Shown here piece after piece: positions 16,627 to 24,377 of a DNA stretch of 29,242 nucleotides. The translations under genes were made by a program, and so were the position numbers. Source of the stretch: Thioalkalivibrio nitratireducens (lineage in GTDB: Bacteria; Pseudomonadota; Gammaproteobacteria; Ectothiorhodospirales; Ectothiorhodospiraceae); NCBI GenBank assembly GCA_011390385.1, contig JAABSN010000020.1:1-29242 (forward strand), written 5' to 3'. The notes under the pieces are model-generated. The model ran no database searches. It had not been told where the DNA came from and saw only the letters and a list, made by a program, of their open reading frames with translations. Every line of letters begins with the position of its first letter. Within the stretch, counting starts at the first letter, position 1.

Positions 16627-16823
16627 CGGTATCCCTCCGCAGGTGAACTACAATAGTGACACGGATGGCGGCACTTTCCGCAGATCATCGCAGTAAGGAA
16701 TTCACACGTCGGTTCGGCCCGGCTGTTTCGACGCCATCCGCGATGGCGGAGGCGCGGGCAAGGCGCCTCGGTGATGCGGCGGACTCGGCCGGGCATTGGT
16801 TCTGACCAGGCTGGAGGTTTCGG
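16627..16823. promoter_or_regulatory. Divergent promoter region
   Basis: 197 nt between the divergent GH15 and acyl-CoA synthetase fusion genes, so promoters for both must lie here. The only -10-like element is the pair TACAAT (plus) / ATTGTA (minus) near 16648-16653, and neither strand shows a fitting -35. The boundaries are positional inference. Confidence 0.3.
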
Positions 16824-19481
16824 GTGAGTGCTCAAACCATCAGTGGACTGCTGGCTGCCCGCTCTGTGCCGGAGGAGCAGACAGCAGTCGTCGCGATGGG
16901 CCGCGACGGTCTCGCCACCACTGCGCGCGGCGACCTTCTCGAGCGGGCCGGCCGCCTGGCGGCCGGCCTTCAGGAGGCCGGCCTCGAGCGCGGGGACCGG
17001 GTCCTGATTCTCGCTCCCAACAGTGCCGACTGGGTCGCCTCCGCGCTGGGCGTGATGAATGCAGGGGGGGTTGTGGTACCCCTGGATACGCAGATGCCGG
17101 GCGAAGATCTGAAACACGCCCTTGCCGATTCCGAGCCGCGGTACATCTTCACGACCTCGAAGCTCAAGGATCGGCTCCCGGAGGACATGCGCGACGCCCG
17201 CACGTATCTTTTCGACGCCGATCCGGATGACCCGGAGGCATGGGAGGGGCTCCTGGAGCAGGAGCCGGCATCGGCGGTGGCGGATCCGGACGCTGTCGCG
17301 GCTATCTTCTACACCTCCGGCACCACCGGCCCTCCGAAGGGCGTGCCCCTGACGCACAGGAACCTGAGCAGCAACGTGGAGGCCCTTTGTGAGCAGGAAC
17401 TCGCGGATGACAGCGATCGGGTCCTGGTGCCACTGCCGTTTCACCACGTGTATCCATTCACCGTCGGCATCCTGATTCCGTTGACGCTCGGGGCGACGAT
17501 CATCATCCCCTTCTCCCTCGTCGGCCCGCAGATCGTGCGCGCACTGCGCGAAGGCGAGGCGACGGTGATGCTGGGTGTGCCACGACTCTATGAGGCCGTG
17601 TGGAATGCCCTGGAGGATCGTATCGCGGGAAGGGGTCGGACCGCGGCCTTCCTGTTTCGACAGACGTTGTCCGTCTCGAAGCTCGCACGCCGCCGGCTCG
17701 GCCTGAACCTGGGCCGGAAGCTGTTCAAGGGTCTGCACCGGCGGCTGGCTCCCCGTCTGCGGCTGGTGGTCGCCGGCGGAGCCGCCCTGGATCCGGATCT
17801 CGGGCGCAAGCTGCAGGCACTGGGCTGGGAAGTGGGCACGGGCTACGGCCTCAGCGAAACCTCTCCGATCCTGACCTACAACCCGCCAGATCGCCTGAAG
17901 ATCGAAGCGGCGGGCCTTGCCCTGCCCGGCGTCGAACTCGCGATCGACGATTCCGACTCCGGCGACGGGCGGGGTGAGGTGATGGCCCGGGGGCCGAACG
18001 TGTTCGCGGGCTATCTGAATCTGCCTGAAAAGACGGATGAAGTACTCGATGAGAAAGGATGGTTCCGCACCGGCGATACGGGAGAGATCGACGCGGATGG
18101 CTATCTGCATCTACACGGCCGCGAATCCTCGATGATCCTGCTCTCCGGGGGCGAGAATGTCGATCCGGAACGCGTCGAGGACAGGCTGCAGGCCATCGAC
18201 GAGGTGCGCGAGATTGGGGTACTCGCTCACGAAGACCGCCTTGCGGCGGTCGTCGTTCCGGAGTCGAGCCTGTTGCGTGAGGTGACCGGTGAGGATCTCG
18301 AGAAGCGCATCAAGGACGCAGTGAAGAAAACTGCAAAGGAACTGCCGAGTCACCATCGCCCGGGGACTGTGCGCATTGCGCTCGACCCTCTGCCGCGTAC
18401 CCGCCTGGGCAAGCTGCGCCGGCACAAGCTCGAAGAGCTGTTCGAGAAACTGGGTGAGAGCGACGCTGCATCCGAGGCGAAGCCGGAGCCGGTGTCGCCC
18501 GAATCCATGGCACCCGACGACCAGCAGCTGCTCTCGGATCCTGCAGCGGAGAAGACGTGGAGTTACCTCGCGGAACGTTTCCATGACCTTCGACTGACCC
18601 CGGACAGCAGTCTTGCAGCAGAGCTTGGAATCGACTCGCTGAGCTGGGTGGATCTGACGCTTGCGTTGCAGGACCGTGCCGGGATCGACCTCGATGACTC
18701 GGCGATCGAGCGCGTCGAAACGGTTCGGGACCTTCTTCAGGAGGCGGCCGGCGCCTCCGAGGCCAAGGAAGTGAAAGGGGAACTGAAGAAGCAGCTCGAA
18801 GACCCCGACTCGCTCCTGGACGACGACCAGAAAAAGGCCCTGAAGCCCGCCGGGTTGGCAGGTCGCATCGGGGGCCGAATGCTGCTTGGCTCCACACGGA
18901 CGCTCAGCCGTCTTCTGATGCGTGTGGAGGTGCGCGGCAGTCTTCCGGACGATGGTCCGTACCTGATCGCACCGCGCCACCTGAGTTTCGTCGACCCGCT
19001 GGCGCTGCTGCCCGCGTTCAGCAGGCAGCAGTTGGAATCGCTGTACTGGGCCGGTCTGGAGGACTACCTCTTCTCCAACCGGCTCTCGCGGGCCTTCAGC
19101 CGGACCGCGCGCATCCTGCCCATCGACCCCGGTGCCGCACCGCGCCGGAGCCTGGCTCTGGCCGCGGCCTGTGTGGAGCGTGGATTCAGCCTGATCTGGT
19201 TTCCGGAGGGAGAGCGTTCTCCGGACGGCACACTCCAGCGCCTGCGGCCTGGCATTGGCCTGGTCCTCGCGGCGCAGCCCGTACCGGTGGTGCCCGTTTG
19301 GATCGAGGGCACACGGGAGGTGATGGCGCCGGGTCAGCGTCTTCCCCGACGCGGAAAGGTACGCGTGACCATCGGCGACCCCGTTTCTCAAGAGGCCTAT
19401 GGAAGTGACGAACGGGAGATCGTGAAGATACTGCAGTCGGCGCTGGAGGATCTGGGCGCATCGTCGAAATCGGGACAATGA
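16824..19481 (+). CDS. AMP-binding synthetase-ACP-acyltransferase fusion
   Basis: 885 residues in three parts. Residues 1-550 are an adenylate-forming synthetase: YTSGTTGPPKGVPLTH (from about 163), GYGLSETSP, GWFRTGDTGEIDADGYLHL, and the catalytic Lys region RTRLGKLRRHKL. Residues 575-635 are an acyl-carrier-protein domain with LGIDSLSW, the likely phosphopantetheine site being Ser605. Residues 690-885 are a PlsC-type acyltransferase with the H-x4-D motif HLSFVD (His719-Asp724) and FPEGERS (793-799). It could activate a fatty acid, load it on its own carrier domain and transfer it to a lysophospholipid or similar acceptor at the membrane. E. coli Aas joins the same enzymes in reverse order and lacks an ACP domain. 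The protein is rich in Asp/Glu. GTG 16824 follows GGAGG 6-7 nt upstream. Confidence 0.92.
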   Translation: MSAQTISGLLAARSVPEEQTAVVAMGRDGLATTARGDLLERAGRLAAGLQEAGLERGDRVLILAPNSADWVASALGVMNAGGVVVPLDTQMPGEDLKHALADSEPRYIFTTSKLKDRLPEDMRDARTYLFDADPDDPEAWEGLLEQEPASAVADPDAVAAIFYTSGTTGPPKGVPLTHRNLSSNVEALCEQELADDSDRVLVPLPFHHVYPFTVGILIPLTLGATIIIPFSLVGPQIVRALREGEATVMLGVPRLYEAVWNALEDRIAGRGRTAAFLFRQTLSVSKLARRRLGLNLGRKLFKGLHRRLAPRLRLVVAGGAALDPDLGRKLQALGWEVGTGYGLSETSPILTYNPPDRLKIEAAGLALPGVELAIDDSDSGDGRGEVMARGPNVFAGYLNLPEKTDEVLDEKGWFRTGDTGEIDADGYLHLHGRESSMILLSGGENVDPERVEDRLQAIDEVREIGVLAHEDRLAAVVVPESSLLREVTGEDLEKRIKDAVKKTAKELPSHHRPGTVRIALDPLPRTRLGKLRRHKLEELFEKLGESDAASEAKPEPVSPESMAPDDQQLLSDPAAEKTWSYLAERFHDLRLTPDSSLAAELGIDSLSWVDLTLALQDRAGIDLDDSAIERVETVRDLLQEAAGASEAKEVKGELKKQLEDPDSLLDDDQKKALKPAGLAGRIGGRMLLGSTRTLSRLLMRVEVRGSLPDDGPYLIAPRHLSFVDPLALLPAFSRQQLESLYWAGLEDYLFSNRLSRAFSRTARILPIDPGAAPRRSLALAAACVERGFSLIWFPEGERSPDGTLQRLRPGIGLVLAAQPVPVVPVWIEGTREVMAPGQRLPRRGKVRVTIGDPVSQEAYGSDEREIVKILQSALEDLGASSKSGQ

Positions 19482-19726
19482 TCTCCTCGCGCCGCTCTTC
19501 GATGTCCGTGGTCCTGCAATGAAGGCCGCGATCGCCGAGTTGCTGTAACCGGGGTATATCGATATGAAAGACCCGGAGGCAGGGGAATTGGACAGCCGTA
19601 GCGGCGAATGCGGTGAGCGTATGCGCGATGGCAGCGAACGGATGCGGGGAATGGCGAAGAAGGTGGCGCTCATCGAGGCCGAATGAAAACGGCGGGTGGA
19701 ACCCTTGCTGGAGGAGATCACCGGGT
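19482..19726. other. Short intergenic region with possible relics
   Basis: 245 nt. A 40-codon frame (19564-19686) encodes a Glu/Arg-rich peptide without a convincing ribosome binding site. Just before it, a frame ending TAA at 19546-19548 reads LAPLFDVRGPAMKAAIAELL, which looks like a protein C-terminus without its gene. Both may be debris. I cannot name either. Confidence 0.3.
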
Positions 19727-20986
19727 ATGGCGGACGACAGTCTGGAACAGGAGGGTCACCGGCAGGCACTGCGGCTGCTGCGCGAATGCGCCACGGAGGC
19801 GGGTTTTCTGGCGACGCCAACGGCGCGCGCCAACTACCGGCGGGTCTGGACACGGGACGGCGCGATTCTGTCGCTGGCCGCGCTGCGGGCGAAAGACGAC
19901 GAACTGATTGCCACCGCGCGGTCGACGCTCATGACACTGGCGCGGTATCAGGGACCGCATGGGGAGATTCCGAGTAACGTGGATCCAGTGACCGGCCGCG
20001 TCAGCTATGGTGGCACCACCGGCCGGGTGGACGCTGACCTGTGGTTCGTGATCGCCTGTGCCGAATACTGGCAGGCGACACGGGACGGGGGCTTCCTGGA
20101 CGCGATGCTCCCGATCCTCGAGAAGGTTCGTTTCCTGCTTGGCGCCTGGGAATTCAACAACCGTGGTCTGCTGTACGTGCCCCCGACCGGCGATTGGGCC
20201 GACGAGTACGTGCAGAGCGGCTATGTGCTCTATGACCAGTTGCTCTACCTGCAGGTGCAGCGCTGCCTTGCCGCGCTGCACTTCGAGGTGCACGGATCAA
20301 CGGACCACGCGCTGGCCGAGCGGATCAGCCGTCTGTACCACCTTATCCAGACCAACTACTGGTTTGATGGGAACAACACGCAGGCCGGCGACACCTACCA
20401 CGAAGTACTGTACCGCAAGGGGCAGGAGGCAGCGCTTCACTCCAAGGATCGCTACTGGATGCCGTCGTTCTCGCCCAGCGGTTACAGTTATCGCTTCGAC
20501 GCCTTCGCGAACGTGCTCGCCTCTTTGCTGGACGTGGCCGATGATCATCAGCGTTCCCGTGTCGAGCGCTACATTGAGGAGGAACTGGTGGATGACGATT
20601 TGCCACTGCTGCCGGCCTTTCACCCGGTCATCGAACCGGTGCATGAGGATTGGGAGGACCTTCAGGTGATGTTTTCCCATACCTTCAAGAACAAGCCCTA
20701 CGAGTTCCATAACGGCGGCCTGTGGCCGATGCTTACGGGCTTCCACGCTGCCGATCTGGCCCGTCGCGGGCACGCCGGCACCGCCCGCCGCTACCTGCGT
20801 GCGGTGCATGCGGGAAACCGGCTCGCGATGGACGGCGAGACATGGTCGTTCCCGGAGTTCGTTCACGGCCGCGATCACACCGCGGGAGGGACGCGCCGTC
20901 AGGGTTGGAGCGCGGCCGCCGCAGTGATCGCCCATGAGGCCTTACAGGGGCGCGAGGTATTCCAGGTGCGTGATTGTGACGGATAA
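19727..20986 (+). CDS. (alpha/alpha)6 glycosidase, GH100 invertase-like
   Basis: 419 residues forming one all-helical glycosidase barrel. Recognisable pieces are YRRVWTRDGAILSLAAL (37-53) with the likely catalytic Asp44, GRVDADLWFVIACAEYW (99-115), GDWADEY (155-161), and FHNGGLWPMLTGFHAADL towards the end. The GRVDADLW and HNGG-WP segments resemble neutral/alkaline invertases (GH100), while the overall type also overlaps amylo-alpha-1,6-glucosidase domains. Substrate could be sucrose, glucosylglycerate-type solutes or alpha-glucans. With trehalose genes nearby, a role in compatible-solute or storage-glucan turnover is reasonable. There is no signal peptide, so it is cytoplasmic. ATG 19727 has GGAGGAG 10 nt upstream. 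It is transcribed in the same direction as the synthetase fusion, 245 nt after it. Confidence 0.75.
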   Translation: MADDSLEQEGHRQALRLLRECATEAGFLATPTARANYRRVWTRDGAILSLAALRAKDDELIATARSTLMTLARYQGPHGEIPSNVDPVTGRVSYGGTTGRVDADLWFVIACAEYWQATRDGGFLDAMLPILEKVRFLLGAWEFNNRGLLYVPPTGDWADEYVQSGYVLYDQLLYLQVQRCLAALHFEVHGSTDHALAERISRLYHLIQTNYWFDGNNTQAGDTYHEVLYRKGQEAALHSKDRYWMPSFSPSGYSYRFDAFANVLASLLDVADDHQRSRVERYIEEELVDDDLPLLPAFHPVIEPVHEDWEDLQVMFSHTFKNKPYEFHNGGLWPMLTGFHAADLARRGHAGTARRYLRAVHAGNRLAMDGETWSFPEFVHGRDHTAGGTRRQGWSAAAAVIAHEALQGREVFQVRDCDG

Positions 20987-21394
20987 CCCGGTTTGACCCA
21001 GCAACTCGGCCTCACGATGATTCGCAACGAGGACCGGCCGATGCGGCGCCGGTTCGCAGTGCGTTCCGGTGCCACGCCGGTCTGCGTAAGCCGGTAGCCG
21101 GGCTGCAGCCTGCCGCTCGTTCGGGATGGCACCGCCGCACGGCTGCCCGACGTGTGGAATCATGCCTGTTGCAGACGCTGCAACCCTAGGTGCCCGTAGA
21201 CGCGGCCACCAGGTGCTGGTGCTGGCGCCAGAAGACTCCGATAAGCCAGTGGACGAGGCCGATGTGATCCGGACCGAGTGGGAGTTGCTGAAGAACTTGG
21301 CCATCGCGAGCGACGACCCATCTGTTCACCGAGCGGGAACCGCTGGGCTTGGGCCAAACTCGCTGGGCGCTCGCGTGACCGGCCGGGAGGGCAT
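20987..21394. other. Intergenic region, no assignable gene
   Basis: 408 nt upstream of the antiporter. A frame at 21162-21410 encodes a partly protein-like peptide (HQVLVLAPEDSDKPVDEADV, then IRTEWELLKNLAI) but has no clear ribosome binding site and runs into the antiporter start. It may be a relic of a small cytoplasmic protein. I see no terminator with a T-tract after the glycosidase gene, and no clear promoter. Confidence 0.4.
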
Positions 21395-22576
21395 ATGTCA
21401 CTGCATCTGACCTTTCTGACCCTGGGTTCGCTCTTTGTGCTGGGATTGCTTGCGGATGCAGTTGGGCGTCGAACCCCCCTGCCGAGGGTGACTTTGTTGC
21501 TGGCCTGCGGCGTACTGGTGGGGCGCTCGGGACTCGACCTGCTTCCGGTCGAGATGGAGATCTGGTATGAGTTCTTCTCCATACTGGCGTTGACGATGGT
21601 GGCTTTTCTGCTGGGCGGTATCTTCAACCCGGCGACCCTGCGGCGCCATGGACGCGAGATCATGCTGATCTCGATTTCCATCGCCGTCGTGACTCTGGCA
21701 GTGGTTGCGGGAGGACTCTGGTTATTCGGGGTCACACCCGCGCTGGCATTGCTGCTGGGCGCGATTGCCACCGCCACGGCACCCGCGGCCGTCCAGGATG
21801 TACTTCGCCAGGGCGGGCAGGATGGGTCCTTCGCACTCAAGATCAAGGGCATCGTGGCCGTTGACGATGCCTGGGGCATCATCGTCTTCAGTGTCGCGCT
21901 GGCCGCCGCGGCCATGTTGATGGGCCGGGCAGAGGCGGCTCCATGGCTGTATGCGGCTCATGATCTGGGTGGCGGCATCGCGTTGGGCGCCGCGATCGGG
22001 ATTCCGGCAGCCGCCCTGACCGGGCGACTCCGCAATGGCGAACCCATGCAGACCGAGGCCCTGGCCATCGTGTTTCTGACCGCAGGCACGGCTCTCTGGC
22101 TCGAAGTGTCGTTTCTCGTGGCAGGGATCACGGCAGGCGCTATCGTTGTCAATCTCGCCCGTCATCACGATCGTCCCTTCCATGAGATTGAGCACATCCA
22201 GTGGCCGTTCATGATGCTGTTTTTCCTTCTGGCTGGCGCATCGCTCGAAATCGGGCGACTGGTAGACTTGGGCCTCATCGGCGTCGCTTACCTCATACTG
22301 CGTATCGTGAGTCGCATCCTCGGCGGTTGGATAGGCGCCTGGCTCGGACATGCGCCGGTTACGCAGCGGCTCTGGTTCGGCGTGGCGCTGATGCCGCAGG
22401 CCGGTGTCGCGATTGGTATGGCACTCGTGGCGGCGAACCATTTTCCTGAAATGGCGGAAACCATTCTGGCTCTCACCATCGGTACCACGGTGGTTTTCGA
22501 GCTTTTCGGTCCGCCGGCGACCTTGCTCGCCTTACGGCGTACCCAACGTCGAGGGCCATCGGGTCGAGGCCCATAA
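21395..22576 (+). CDS. Na+/H+ antiporter, CPA2/NapA-like
   Basis: 393 residues with about eleven to thirteen hydrophobic segments. The ion site is IVAVDDAWG with the Asp157-Asp158 pair typical of electrogenic CPA2 antiporters. The crossing unwound segment is ATATAPAA (125-132), matching the TxTxP pattern of the family. Later LWFGVALMPQAGVAIGMAL is the conserved helix near the dimer interface. It would exchange Na+ (or K+) for protons at the inner membrane, which fits a saline or alkaline habitat. There is no C-terminal RCK/TrkA regulatory domain, unlike Kef proteins. ATG 21395 has GGAGG 4 nt upstream. The open frame continues upstream to 21278, but that part is Arg/Gly-rich and unlike a membrane protein. 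It converges with the LigD polymerase gene. Confidence 0.88.
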   Translation: MSLHLTFLTLGSLFVLGLLADAVGRRTPLPRVTLLLACGVLVGRSGLDLLPVEMEIWYEFFSILALTMVAFLLGGIFNPATLRRHGREIMLISISIAVVTLAVVAGGLWLFGVTPALALLLGAIATATAPAAVQDVLRQGGQDGSFALKIKGIVAVDDAWGIIVFSVALAAAAMLMGRAEAAPWLYAAHDLGGGIALGAAIGIPAAALTGRLRNGEPMQTEALAIVFLTAGTALWLEVSFLVAGITAGAIVVNLARHHDRPFHEIEHIQWPFMMLFFLLAGASLEIGRLVDLGLIGVAYLILRIVSRILGGWIGAWLGHAPVTQRLWFGVALMPQAGVAIGMALVAANHFPEMAETILALTIGTTVVFELFGPPATLLALRRTQRRGPSGRGP

Positions 22577-22646
22577 TATGGGTTCGAGGTCTCCGCCGGT
22601 CGCTTGAATTGGACGAAAGGCCCTTTGGGGACGATTCCGACAGTCA

Positions 22647-23570
22647 CTAAAGAACTTCCTCGAGTCGAACAAGCCGTTCGGGATCGATGGCAACACCCCT
22701 TCGACCGATCGCGCTGAACGGATCCCCCCGCTGGCCAAGTCGCCGGAAGATGTTGCCGATGGTCCAGCGATCGGGACGCAGACGACGGTTCAGTTCATTC
22801 CATTCGAGCGGTGCCGCGATTGGGGCGCCGGTGAGCGTCCGTAGCGAATAGGGAGCGATCGTCGTCTGACCGTAGGCATTGCGAAGGTAATCAAGGAAGA
22901 CCCGGTCCTTCCTTGCCTTCTTGCGCTGTTCCACCGTCAGTTGGTCGGGGTGCCTTGCCGCCAGTTTCTCGGCCAGTCGCCGCGCGAAGTCCCTCGACTC
23001 GTCAAAGTCCGCCGATCGATCCAGGGGAACCACCACGTGCAGACCGCGGGAACCGGTTGTCATCAGGAAACCGGGCATCTCCATCGCATCCAGGGCCTGG
23101 CGCAGGACTCCCGCTGCCCAGCGCACTGGGCCGAAGTCGTCACCCGAAGGATCGAGATCGAAGATCAACCGATCGGGGTACTCGGGGCGATCGACGCGCG
23201 AGAGTCCCACGTGCAGGGCGATGGCCGCCTGATCGGCGATGAACAGCAGGGTTGCCAGGTCCCGGACCGCCAGATAGTCAATCGTCCCGTCTTCGGCTGG
23301 CAGACTCGCCCGGGCGATCCATTCGGGGAAGTGCTCGGGCACGTTCTTCTGGAAGAAGCAGTCATCAATCCCGTCGGGACAGCGCTGCAGGCTGACCGGG
23401 CGCCCCTCCAGATGGGGTAGCAACGTGTCTGCGACGCGTCGATAGTAATCGACCACCTGACCCTTGGTCACGGCATCTTTGCCCCCTTTTGCGGGGAACA
23501 GGGTCTTGCCCGGGCGCTTGACCGTGATGGTATGCGGACCAGCCCTGATCCTGCGTTCATCCTCGCCCAT
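22647..23570 (-). CDS. LigD-type polymerase/primase domain protein
   Basis: 307 residues equal to the POL domain of bacterial LigD (archaeo-eukaryotic primase fold). It begins VKRPGKTLFP, keeps the metal-binding DLDPSGDDFG (Asp-x-Asp), the nucleotide-binding GSRGLHVVVPL and the third catalytic Asp in FLDYLRNAYGQTTIAPYSLR. The domain adds nucleotides, often ribonucleotides, at DNA ends during non-homologous end joining. All key residues appear present, so it may be active alone. Start ATG 23570 has GAGG 9 nt upstream. The ligase stump upstream ends at 23557, a 14-nt overlap, suggesting translational coupling. In intact systems this domain is fused to the ligase. Confidence 0.88.
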   Translation of the reverse strand: MGEDERRIRAGPHTITVKRPGKTLFPAKGGKDAVTKGQVVDYYRRVADTLLPHLEGRPVSLQRCPDGIDDCFFQKNVPEHFPEWIARASLPAEDGTIDYLAVRDLATLLFIADQAAIALHVGLSRVDRPEYPDRLIFDLDPSGDDFGPVRWAAGVLRQALDAMEMPGFLMTTGSRGLHVVVPLDRSADFDESRDFARRLAEKLAARHPDQLTVEQRKKARKDRVFLDYLRNAYGQTTIAPYSLRTLTGAPIAAPLEWNELNRRLRPDRWTIGNIFRRLGQRGDPFSAIGRRGVAIDPERLVRLEEVL

Positions 23571-23793
23571 CGCTAGGTGTCCTCTCATTGCGCGTCAAGA
23601 GGCGGATGCGGTCGCCATCCTTGATCGCAAGTATTCGTTCGCCGTCCAGTTTCCGTTCGTAGACCCAGTCGGAGCGTGTAAACGGCTCGTGGGTAAGCGT
23701 TGCCTTCATGAGGTCGCTCCCGGCAGGCATGCCCGCCGGCTGGACCCGCTCTCTGAGTTCCCCGTCGAGTTTCTGCAGCCAGGCCGGTTCCAT
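23557..23793 (-). pseudogene. Truncated LigD ATP-dependent ligase domain
   Basis: 78 residues matching only the start of the LigD ligase domain. LTHEPFTRSDWVYERKLDGE contains motif I, KLDGER, with the AMP-accepting lysine, followed by RIRLLTRN. After RLLTRNER the sequence leaves the family and stops at TGA 23557. Motifs III, IIIa, IV, V and the OB domain are missing, and the polymerase domain begins at once in another frame. An internal deletion that also shifted the frame explains this. The start ATG overlaps the phosphoesterase stop as TGATG at 23793. The stump cannot seal DNA. Whether it binds AMP or is simply waste is open. Confidence 0.75.
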
Positions 23794-24377
23794 CAGGATT
23801 CGTCCGCCTCGACCTGGTCGATGGTGCGGCCGCTTGCTACGGACTCCGGTTCTGTTTTCGCCGGCTTTCGGCGGCGGTCAGCCTCGTCGTCGTCCATCTT
23901 GATCAGCAACCAGTTACCGTCGCTGCCTCCGGTACGATGCAGGGCGTATCCGCCGCAGATTTTCTCACCGTCAAGCCGAATCAGCAGGTGGCCCCGTTCG
24001 AGCGCCTCCTTGGCGGATCGGGTCTTTCCGTCCTTTTCCGTGATGTTGGCCCAGGTGCCGCGATCCCAGATCAGGACGGTGCCCGCGCCATACTGGCCTT
24101 CGGGGATCGTGCCCTCGAAGTCCGCATAGTCCAGTGGATGGTCTTCCGTGGCGATCGCCAATCGCTTTTCGCTGGGGTCTGTTGAGGGCCCCTTGGGGAT
24201 GCTCCAGGATTTCAGAACACCGTCGATTTCGAGCCGCAGATCGAAATGGTGCGACGAGGCGTCATGCTCCTGGATGACGAAGATGGGCCTTGTCTCCGGA
24301 TCAGCGTTCGATTCCCGGCCGCGCGGCTCGCCGGTCTTGCGAAAGTCGCGCTTGTCGCGATACTTGTTCAGGCTCAT
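23793..24377 (-). CDS. LigD-type 3'-phosphoesterase domain protein
   Basis: 194 residues equal to the stand-alone PE domain of LigD. The metal and active-site residues are visible: EHDASSHHFDLRLEIDG (His, Asp, Arg set), WSIPKGPS, EDHPLDYADFEGTIPEGQYG (His and the downstream Tyr-Gly) and VLIWDRGTW. The C-terminal 30 residues are charged and probably disordered. PE domains trim 3' ends by removing a ribonucleoside and then its phosphate, preparing ends for ligation. The ATG (24377) overlaps the stop of the RND pump gene as ATGA, and its own stop overlaps the ligase stump start by 1 nt. This ties the repair genes to the efflux operon. Confidence 0.9.
   Translation of the reverse strand: MSLNKYRDKRDFRKTGEPRGRESNADPETRPIFVIQEHDASSHHFDLRLEIDGVLKSWSIPKGPSTDPSEKRLAIATEDHPLDYADFEGTIPEGQYGAGTVLIWDRGTWANITEKDGKTRSAKEALERGHLLIRLDGEKICGGYALHRTGGSDGNWLLIKMDDDEADRRRKPAKTEPESVASGRTIDQVEADES

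Noticed and set aside
19564..19686. 40-codon frame upstream of the GH100-like gene
   Set aside because: No convincing ribosome binding site and no family. Kept only as a note in the intergenic entry.
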